A stretch of DNA of 64,000 bases. Source: Fodinicola feengrottensis. GTDB taxonomy: Bacteria > Actinomycetota > Actinomycetes > Mycobacteriales > HKI-0501. Positions 57,090 to 64,000 of this stretch are shown one piece after another. The position numbers and the translations under genes were made by a program. The notes below the pieces were generated by a model. The model saw only the letters and a list, made by a program, of their open reading frames with translations. It was not told the DNA's origin and did not search any database. The first letter of the stretch is position 1; every line of letters begins with the position of its first letter. Location of the stretch: contig NZ_WOTO01000052.1 in the NCBI RefSeq assembly GCF_010993775.1, forward strand, positions 1 through 64,000, in the 5' to 3' direction.

Positions 57090-59295
57090 TCAGCCCGGAT
57101 GTCCCAGCCGTTCCGACAGGTCGTCCAGCAGCCTGCCGGCGGCGTCCGCGATCACCGTGCCGGGCGGGAAAATCGCCGCCGCGCCGGCTTCGGTGAGGGC
57201 GGCGAAATCCTGCGGCGGAATGACTCCGCCGACCACGATGAGCACGTCAGACCGGTCCAGTGCGTCGAGTTCCTCGCGCAGCGCCGGCACCAGGGTGAGG
57301 TGGCCGGCGGCCAGCGAGCTGACGCCGACGATGTGCACGTCCGCCTCGACCGCCTGCATCGCGACTTCGCCCGGAGTCTGGAAAAGCGGGCCCACGTCGA
57401 CGTCGAAGCCGAGGTCGGCGAACGCGGTGGCGATGACTTTCTGGCCCCGGTCATGGCCGTCCTGGCCCATCTTCGCGACCAGGATGCGCGGCCGGCGGCC
57501 CTCCTCGGCCTCGAAGGCCTCGACCTTACGCCGGACGGCCTCCACATTGGCCACCTTGCCGACCTCCTGGCTGTACACCCCGGAAATGGTACGGATCTGG
57601 CCCGAATGCCGCCCGTACACCTTCTCCATCGCGTCCGAGATCTCCCCGACGGTGGCCTTCGCGCGGGCCGCGTTGATCGCCAGCGTCAGCAGGTTTTGGT
57701 CCAGCCCGGACCCATGGGCGCCATCGCCGGCGGCCTTGGTCAGCGCGGCGAGCGCGGCCCGTACGTCGTCATCGTCCCGCTCTTCCCGCAGCCGGCGGAG
57801 TTTTTCCAGCTGTTGCTGGCGTACGGACGAGTTGTCGATCTTGAGTACGTCGATGTCCTCGGCTTCTTCGAGCTGGTAGCGGTTCACCCCGATCACCGGC
57901 TGCCGGCCGGAGTCGATCCGCGCCTGGGTGCGGGCCGCGGCCTCTTCGATGCGTAGTTTCGGGATGCCCTGGTCGATCGCGGACGCCATCCCGCCGGCCA
58001 GCTCGACCTCGGTGATGTGGTCCCAGGCCCGCCGGGCCAGGTCGTAGGTGAGCCGTTCAACGTACGCGCTGCCGCCCCACGGGTCGATAACCCTGGTCGT
58101 ACCGGACTCCTGCTGCAGCAGGAGCTGCGTGTTTCGGGCGATCCGCGCGGAAAAATCAGTCGGCAGCGCGAGAGCTTCGTCCAGCGCGTTGGTGTGCAGC
58201 GACTGGGTGTGGCCCTGCGTCGCGGCCATCGCTTCCACGCAGGTGCGTACGACGTTGTTGTAAACGTCCTGCGCGGTCAGGGACCAGCCCGAAGTCTGGC
58301 AGTGCGTACGCAGGCTCAGCGATTTTTCGTTGGCTGGCTCGAATTTCTTCACCAGCTTCGCCCACAGCAGCCGGGCCGCGCGCATTTTGGCGACCTCCAT
58401 GAAGAAGTTCATCCCGATCGCCCAGAAGAACGACAACCGCGGCGCGAACGCGTCGATGGTCAGGCCACCGGCGAGGCCGGCCCTGATGTATTCGACCCCG
58501 TCCGCCAGCGTGTAGGCGAGTTCCAGATCGGCCGTCGCGCCGGCTTCCTGCATGTGGTAGCCGGAAATCGAGATCGAGTTGAACTTCGGCATTCGCTGGG
58601 AACTGAAGGAAAAAATGTCGGAGATGATCCGCATCGAGTGCTGCGGGGGATAGATGTACGTGTTGCGGACCATGAACTCTTTGAGGATGTCGTTCTGAAT
58701 GGTCCCGGACAGCTTCTCCGGCGGCACGCCCTGCTCTTCCGCGGCCACGATGTAGAGCGCCAGCACCGGAAGCACGGCACCGTTCATCGTCATCGACACG
58801 CTCATCCTGTCCAGCGGGATGCCGTCGAAAAGCTGTCGCATGTCGTAAATCGAGTCGATCGCGACGCCGGCCATGCCGACATCGCCGCCACCCGCGGGTG
58901 ATCGGAGTCGTAGCCGCGGTGGGTTGGTAGGTCGAACGCGATCGACAAACCCTTCTGACCGGCAGAGAGATTGCGGCGATAGAAGGCGTTCGACTCCTGG
59001 GCGGTAGAAAATCCGGCGTACTGCCGGATGGTCCACGGCTGGTTGACACATACATCGTCGGGGGGGGGCCGCGCAAATACGGCACGATGCCCGGATACGT
59101 GTCAAGGAAGTCCACATCGGACAGATCGGCGGCGGTGTAGACGGGGCGTACGCCGATGCCTTCCGGGGTCTCCCAGACGAGCGCGTCGGCGCCCTTGCCG
59201 GTCTCCTTCTGTACGGCAGACTGCCAACTTTCGGTGGTGGCGTCCGTGGTCGCGTCGCCCAGTTCGACCGTACTGAAATCCGGGATCGCGCTCAC
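57090..59295 (-). CDS. mutB: Methylmalonyl-CoA mutase large (catalytic) subunit
   Basis: Adenosylcobalamin-dependent isomerase of succinyl-CoA and methylmalonyl-CoA, ~735 residues. The N-terminal TIM barrel includes [40 protein letters not shown], and [20 protein letters not shown]. The C-terminal B12-binding domain has [20 protein letters not shown] with the cobalt-ligand DxHxxG. Frame breaks lie in G9 at 59060-59068 (YLRGP to TMYV) and near 58905 (before [13 protein letters not shown]). GTG 59295 overlaps the mutA stop. Confidence 0.95.
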
Positions 59296-61144
59296 GCCGG
59301 CACCTCCAGCAACTCCAACAGGGCGGTGAGGATCTCGACCGCGTTGCTTCCGGCACGTACGAAACCGTCCACGCCGTAGTCGTCTTTCGGTTTTCCAGCA
59401 AGCAAAACCGTGACCGATCCGGCCTCTTTAAGAGCTTTTGCGGTGTCAGCAGCGTGCTCGGCATAGACCTCGTCGGACGAGCAGATGCACGCGATCTTCG
59501 CGCCGCTGGTTGTGAAGGCCTGGGCAGCCGCGGAAGCTGAGTCAACTGACCAGGAGTGACTGGCTCAATGCCGCCGGCCTGGAACAGGTTGCTGGCGAAG
59601 GTGGCTCGCGCGGTATGTACGGCGACTCTGTCCAGCGTGGCGAGGAAAATCTTCGGCCGGTCGCCGGTGCTGTCCAAATAGGCGTCGCTGCGATCGCGCA
59701 GCCGCTCGTAATCCTCGGCATATCGATATCGCGGCAATCCGCCCGAATCGATCGCCGGCGCGGCCGTACGCGCCACTGGTTTCTCGGCCAGGAAGGGAAA
59801 TTCGCTGACCCCGGTGATCGGGTCGCGGCGGTGCGCGATGGCGTCCCGCCGACGTTGCCGAGTGGCCGCGATCCGCTCCTGGACGATCCCGCTGTCCAGC
59901 CCGCCAGCTTTTTTTCGATGTCCTGGAACCATTTCCAGGCCGCGTGCGCCAGCTCGTCGGTCAGGTTCTCCACGTACCAGGCCGCCGCCGGCCGGGTCGA
60001 TCACCCGGGCCACATGCGACTCGTCCATCAGCAATGCCTGGGTGTTTCTGGCGATCCTGCGGGCAAAGGAATCCGGCAGGCCCAGCGCGGAATCGAAGGG
60101 CAGCACGGTGATCGCCTCGGCACCGCCAACACCCGCACCAAAACAAGCCAACGTCGTACGCAGCATGTTGACCCACGGGTCGCGGCGGGTCATCATCGCC
60201 GCCGACGTCACCGCGTGCTGCCGCTGCGCTCGTACGCCCGCACTGGCGCCACTGACCTCGGTCACCCGCGACCATAGCCGCCGGGCGGCCCGCAGTTTGG
60301 CGATGGTCAGGAACTGGTCAGCGGTCGCCGCGTACCGGAATTCCAGCTGCTGGCACGCCTGGTCGACGGTCAGGCCCGCATCGGTCAGCGCCCGCAAATA
60401 GGCCACTCCGGTGGCCAGCGTGCAGCCGAGTTCCTCGGCCTCCGAGCCGCCCGCTTCGTGGTACGGCGTGCCGTCAGCGACGATGGCTCTGAGCTGTGGA
60501 AACTCTGCCGAACTGCGGTTCGCGAGCGCGATCGCGGGGTCTAGTGACTGACGGCGGGCGGCCGGTCCGAGCGCGCAGGCCCAGCGGGTCGGCGCCGAGG
60601 GAACCGCGAACCTCGCTCGCCGGCACCTGCCGCCGCTCGTACAGGTCGAACATCGCCTGCGCGGCGGCCGTGGTCTGCTCGCCGGCGTCCAGCACGATCG
60701 GCGCCAGGTCGAGCAGCACGTCGGCGAGCGCCTGCGGCAGGTCGGCGGGCTGAATGCCGCCTTCGCCGACGGCCAGCCAGACCGACGTGACGCCGTGTTC
60801 GAGGTCAGCCAGCACCGCTTTCGCGGTGACCGCCGGATCCGGGTCGGCGTGCCGTTGCCGCACGTCCCAACCCGTCGGGATGGCGCCAGTCGGGCGGCTG
60901 TCTCGTACGTACGGTGGCAGGCCCGGCAAGCCGATTTCGTTGGTGGCGTCGGCGCGCGTGTAGAGCGGCCGCAGCGTGATGCCGTCGTACGTGCTGCTTT
61001 CCAGCGCCGACTCGACCGGCGCACCCTCGGCCACCCGCAGCCCGGACTTTTGCCGACCACCTTCGCGACCAGCTCGCGCCACTGCTCCCCGCTGGCCGCC
61101 GGGAACTCGGCCGCCAGCGCGAGCCGCTCTTCGGACGCCGTCAT
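59292..61144 (-). CDS. mutA: Methylmalonyl-CoA mutase small subunit
   Basis: Non-catalytic partner of MutB, ~615 residues, heavily fragmented. Pieces in order: ERLALAAEFPAASGEQWREL; SSTYDGITLRPLYTRADATN; DVLLDLAPIVLDAGEQTTAA; GVAYLRALTDAGLTVDQACQ; SALGLPDSFARRIARNTQAL; ENLTDELAHAAWKWFQDIEK; RDPITGVSEFPFLAEK; and a C-terminal B12-binding-like domain without the cobalt histidine. At least five frame breaks lie near 61045, 60560, 59985, 59905 and 59545. ATG 61144. First gene of mutA-mutB-meaB. Confidence 0.9.
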
Positions 61145-61283
61145 AACCGGATCGTAGGGAGCCGAGCCGGTTCTCCGCGCTCCAGAACGGTATGAGATTT
61201 GTCCCTGGCAGGCATCGGAATCGGTGCAGACAGCGGCGCAAATCAATTCGACAGTCGGTCGGCGTCCCGGCAGGATGCGCGCG

Positions 61284-61791
61284 ATGACCAGAACAGATCT
61301 GCCTGAGGGCCCGCTCGACGAGCGAAACGTGCTGACCACGCTGCTTGACTACACGCGTGCGACCGTACGAGCGAAATGTGAGGGGCGTCTCCGAGGAGCA
61401 TGCCCGGAGCATCCAGCTCCCCGGCTCGCCGCTGATGACGTTGTCCGGACTCGTCAACCATGTCCGCTGGGTCGAGTACCACTGGATCGAGGTGATCCTG
61501 CTCGGCGGGTCGGACGCGGCGCCGTGGACGGACGAGGACCCGGACCGGGAGTTCCGGATCGCCGTCGACTTCCCGATCGGACAGCTGCTCGACGAGTACG
61601 ACGAGCAGAGCCGGCGCTATAACGAGCTGTTCGCCGGGATGGACCTCGAAACCGAGTCCAAGGGCACGATCCGCAGCGGCCGCCGGATCAACCTACGGTG
61701 GATCCTGTTCCACCTGGTCGAGGAGATCGCCAGGCACAACGGCCACCTCGACATCATCCGCGAAATCGCCGACGGCACGGTCGGCGACTAG
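61284..61791 (+). CDS. DinB-family protein
   Basis: About 168 residues, DinB/DUF664 four-helix type: NVLTTLLDYTRATVRAKCEG, LSGLVNHVRWVEYHWIEVIL with the first His, and INLRWILFHLVEEIARHNGH followed by LDIIREIADG with the later His ligands. The frame breaks near 61382 (CEG to SEEHARSIQLPGS). ATG 61284 after GGCAGG. Divergent from mutA. Second DinB protein of the window, only distantly similar to that at 13433. Confidence 0.87.
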
Positions 61792-61873
61792 ATCGCTTCG
61801 ATCTTGAGCGGCCACCGGACGTACGACAGTGGTGGTCGCCGAAACTGTCGGTCCGCGCTGCGACCGTCAAAGC

Positions 61874-62112
61874 ATGGACAGCCCAGTTGTTTTCGCGCTC
61901 GTCAGGTCAGCGGACCCGTCCGGTGTCTCCGGGGTCGGGGTGGTCGCGTGGGGAGTGCTCTTCGGGGACGGCCGGGCCGTCACCCAGTGGACCGGCGAGA
62001 CCACCGGCGTGCGGCAGATCATGGTGTGGGACTCGATCCGGGACATCGAGAGACCATCCACGGCCACAGCGGTGCTACCCGGGTGGTGTTTGGGCCGGTC
62101 AGAGATGGTTGA
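61874..62112 (+). CDS. Small protein of the SGVSGVGVVAWG family, copy 2
   Basis: About 79 residues, homologous to the protein at 6465. VFALVRSADPSGVSGVGVVA, WGVLFGDGRAVTQWTGETTG, VRQIMVWDSIRDIE, and after a frame break near 62052 TIHGHSGATRVVFGPVRDG. ATG 61874. The two copies together define conserved positions and show that the HGHSGAT ending is the true frame. Function unknown. Confidence 0.75.
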
Positions 62113-62615
62113 CGGTGAGGACGACCGGGCCGGGACCGAGCGCGGTCAGGCCGCCGCTGGTCAGGCACTGAGTGACGTTCGGTGTCACGAAGATGGCCTG
62201 TTCGACCGCGGTCGCGCCGCGGAAGCGGCCGGCCGTGATGGTGCCGGCGAAGGTCACCGTGGTCTGGCCCGCCGCGTTGGTGATCGCCCGGTGATAGGCG
62301 AAGGCGCTGGTCGAGCCGTCGCTCCAGTGAATGACCCTGGTCGCGTCCAGGCCGGCGGCCAGGGTGTCGCACGACAGCGTCGCCTGGAAGGTCTGGCCGT
62401 AGGAGCCGGAGGTGATGTCGGTTGTCGGTGAGGTGCACGGGCTGAGGAGGCCGCTGACCGCGGTGTGGACATTCTTCGCCCGGAGGGTGAGCCCGGGCTG
62501 GTAGGTGGCGGTTTCGGTGCCCGTACAGCTGACGTCCACCGACGCGGCATGCGCGCGGGGTGGCGACGGTCAGGGCCATCGCGAGCAGGGCGAGTGTCGT
62601 GACGAGTCGGGTCAT
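62099..62615 (-). CDS. Secreted hypothetical protein
   Basis: About 171 residues with a Sec signal peptide (LVTTLALLAMALTVATPRAH, cleavage near AHA-AS) and a beta-rich mature domain (VDVSCTGTETATYQPGLTLR, SYGQTFQATLSCDTLAAGLD, VIHWSDGSTSAFAYHR, TVTFAGTITAGRFRGATAVE). Four cysteines probably form disulfides. A frame break near 62548 lies in the signal region. Similar small exported proteins are common in actinobacteria; function unknown. Its stop overlaps the end of copy 2 of the SGVSG family. Confidence 0.72.
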
Positions 62616-62679
62616 CGCAGCCACCTCTTCCGGGGGATTTGCGGCATATCGTCCCATAAGTTGCGGGCTTGTGGGCTAG

Positions 62680-62713
62680 TTCTACGCGGCGTAGAATTCT
62701 ACGGAATGTAGAA
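62680..62713. promoter_or_regulatory. Two adjacent TTCTAC-N5-GTAGAA operators
   Basis: Perfect inverted repeats at 62680-62696 (spacer GCGGC) and 62697-62713 (spacer GGAAT), directly abutting so that a third palindrome, GTAGAATTCTAC, forms at the junction. They end 15 bp before the ATG of the membrane gene at 62729 and overlap its likely promoter. They are probably a cooperative repressor site; no regulator gene is visible within the window's right end. Confidence 0.7.
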
Positions 62714-62728
62714 GATCGGGAGGCTGCC

Positions 62729-63175
62729 ATGAAGGCGAACGTGCCCGGACAGCGAGTGCTGGTGACGATCCTGGTCGCGAGCATCGTGTCGACTGCCCTG
62801 CATTACACCAACAACTACCTGCAGATCGATCGCTATCCGTCGCTGCCACCGATCACCAACGGGCAGACCCAGGTGGCGATTCTGGTGTCGTGGCCGCTGC
62901 TCACCGCCATCGGCGTCTTCGGATATTGGCTCTATGTAAGGGAACGCGCCTGGCCGGCCCGGGCCTGCCTGATCATCTACTCGTTCATCGGTCTGGTCAG
63001 CCTCGGCCATTTCCTGCAGGGCGTCCCGGCCGTCGACTGGTGGTGGCTCGGCACCATCGGGACCGATGCCATCACCGCCCTCGCGCTGTGGGCTTTCACG
63101 TATTGGTCGATCTCCCGGGAGTCCGCGGACTATCGTCATGCATATGCAGGTCGGTCTGGTCACTCTCGTAGTTGA
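62729..63175 (+). CDS. Four-helix membrane protein
   Basis: 148 residues with four predicted membrane helices: VLVTILVASIVSTALHYTNN, VAILVSWPLLTAIGVFGYWL, ACLIIYSFIGLVSLGHFLQG and LGTIGTDAITALALWAFTYW. ATG 62729 follows GGGAGG and the double operator. The 3' end overlaps the VOC gene by about 30-38 bp, so a slip near the end is possible. No family recognised; the pattern resembles small heme/lipid-type membrane proteins only superficially. Confidence 0.75.
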   Translation: MKANVPGQRVLVTILVASIVSTALHYTNNYLQIDRYPSLPPITNGQTQVAILVSWPLLTAIGVFGYWLYVRERAWPARACLIIYSFIGLVSLGHFLQGVPAVDWWWLGTIGTDAITALALWAFTYWSISRESADYRHAYAGRSGHSRS

Positions 63176-63536
63176 TGAGTACGACGCCGCCATCGCGTTT
63201 TTCGTTGACGTGCTGGGGTTTGATCTCGTCGAGGACTCGCCTTCCACGGCCACCAACGGGCGGCCCAAACGGTGGGTCGTGGTACGCCCGCCCGGTGCTG
63301 AGACGGGTTTGCTCCTTGCTCGTGCGGACGGCCCGGAGCAGGCCACCGTGGTCGGAAAACAGACCGCCGGCCGGGTTGGTTTCTTTCTGCAGGTGGACGA
63401 TTTTGAGTCCACGTACGAACGACTGGTGTCCGCTGGGGTGGAATTCGTCGGGCCCGCACGTACCGAACCCTACGGCCGAGTGGCAGTTTTCGTTGACATC
63501 GCTGGGAATAGCTGGGACCTGCTAGGTCCTGCTTAG
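63144..63536 (+). CDS. VOC-superfamily (glyoxalase/dioxygenase-like) protein
   Basis: 130 residues with two beta-alpha-beta-beta-beta units: VGLVTLVVDEYDAAIAFFVD, VLGFDLVEDSP, RWVVVRPPGAETGLLLARAD, GRVGFFLQVDDFESTYERLV and GRVAVFVDIAGNSWDLLGPA. Of the metal-site positions, usually His and Glu, the first is Val or Gln here, so metal binding is doubtful. ATG 63144 (or 63138). Likely co-transcribed with the membrane gene under the double operator. Converges with the GNAT gene. Confidence 0.87.
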   Translation: MQVGLVTLVVDEYDAAIAFFVDVLGFDLVEDSPSTATNGRPKRWVVVRPPGAETGLLLARADGPEQATVVGKQTAGRVGFFLQVDDFESTYERLVSAGVEFVGPARTEPYGRVAVFVDIAGNSWDLLGPA

Positions 63537-64000
63537 ACATTCTGTTTCGGGTGGTAAAAGTACGCCATCAGGATGTCGTCGACGAGGTCGCCGTCGAGCA
63601 GGAATTCGCCCCGCAGCACCCCTTCGACGGTGAATCCGCAGCTTTCGTACAGCCGGCGGGCGCCGGTGTTGGGGCCTAGGACACGCAGGGACAGCTTGCG
63701 GGCTTGCCGTCGACCGGCTTCCTCAATGGCGGCCATCACCAGCGAACGGCCGGCGCGCCCGCGCGCTGCAGGGTCGGGTCGACGGCGATGCCGGTGAGTT
63801 CCAGAACGTGCTGGTGGGACGGCAGCGGGATCGACTGGCCCAGCTTGGCGTACCCGGCGACTGCCGCCGTCGCTGTTTCCGCGACGAGCACGTTCTCGGG
63901 CCGCGTTTGTTCGTCGAAGAACGGCGTACCGGCGGGTGGCGCTGGAGCCGGGGAGACCGCGGGCGTCCAGGTCGCCAGGTCGATCCTCGCCAGCTCTGTC
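63533..64000 (-). CDS. GNAT-family N-acetyltransferase (5' end beyond the window)
   Basis: At least 155 residues, start outside the right edge. PENVLVAETATAAVAGYAKL, HVLELTGIAVDPTLQRAGAP, then after a frame break near 63760 GRSLVMAAIEEAGRRQARKL, SLRVLGPNTGARRLYESCGF and TVEGVLRGEFLLDGDLVDDI, MAYFYH. The acetyl-CoA loop (R..G.GR.L) straddles the break. Resembles RimJ/RimL-like or phosphinothricin-type GNATs. Its stop overlaps the end of the VOC gene. Confidence 0.85.
   Translation of the reverse strand, partial: DRAGEDRPGDLDARGLPGSSATRRYAVLRRTNAARERARRGNSDGGSRRVRQAGPVDPAAVPPARSGTHRHRRRPDPAARGRAGRSLVMAAIEEAGRRQARKLSLRVLGPNTGARRLYESCGFTVEGVLRGEFLLDGDLVDDILMAYFYHPKQNV

Overview
The window is chromosomal DNA from a high-GC actinobacterium. 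GTG starts are common, and the house-keeping gene order is actinobacterial: tRNA-deaminase-associated proteins with tadA, tRNA-Ser(CGA), tRNA-Ser(GGA)-SRP RNA-dnaX-ybaB-recR, ask-asd, and leuA behind a leucine-rich leader peptide. FadD15-like, Asp23/AmaP-type, DUF2273-like and OFA-type proteins point the same way. I cannot name the genus; a lineage near the Micromonosporales or related orders is an inference.

An important caveat is that about half of the genes, including ones that should be essential (tyrA, dnaX, recR, ask, leuA), are broken into two or more frames by single-base indels. Many of these lie in homopolymers. I read this as residual sequencing or assembly error and not gene decay. 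I therefore give each such gene as one feature spanning its pieces and state where the frame changes.

Layout. 1-6.2 kb (minus): acyl-CoA ligase fragment, gnd, PHP phosphoesterase, tyrA, LacI regulator. 6.4-9.7 kb: a small protein, then a zinc-ribbon/XRE/TPR regulator, a creatininase-family hydrolase and a membrane protein. 9.7-13.4 kb: deaminase-associated pair, tadA, alpha/beta hydrolase, HAD phosphatase, tRNA-Ser(CGA). 13.4-23.2 kb: DinB, GNAT, an acyl-CoA dehydrogenase-like flavoprotein translationally coupled to a stand-alone LuxR HTH, two TetR regulators with recognisable operators, a DUF4240/helical-repeat/SUKH-like group, a MarR-GNAT fusion and a DHA2 exporter. 23.2-23.8 kb: a vapBC toxin-antitoxin pair.

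23.98-29.56 kb is the accessory part. A 57-bp copy of the 3' half of tRNA-Ser(GGA) lies 5.5 kb from the intact tRNA. Between them are a Fic enzyme, low-GC small genes, a flavoprotein with its XRE/TPR regulator, and a small cysteine-rich protein, but no integrase. This looks like a tRNA-integrated island or its remnant.

29.6-37.9 kb is core again: SRP RNA, dnaX, ybaB, recR, two convergent MFS transporters, and leuA with its leader. 38.0-38.5 kb is a repeat-rich non-coding stretch. 38.5-41.2 kb is a seven-gene Asp23/AmaP envelope-stress-type operon joined by ATGA-type overlaps. 41.3-49.2 kb: lipoprotein, DMT exporter, ask-asd, FAD monooxygenase, tRNA-Arg(CCG) next to rtcB, and YccF. 49.2-54 kb: secreted SGNH esterase and a polar amino-acid ABC transporter with two binding proteins. 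54.1-56 kb: small proteins and an OFA-family MFS transporter with its 33-residue partner. 56.1-61.1 kb: meaB, mutB and mutA (methylmalonyl-CoA mutase). 61.3-64 kb: DinB, small and secreted proteins, VOC and GNAT proteins.
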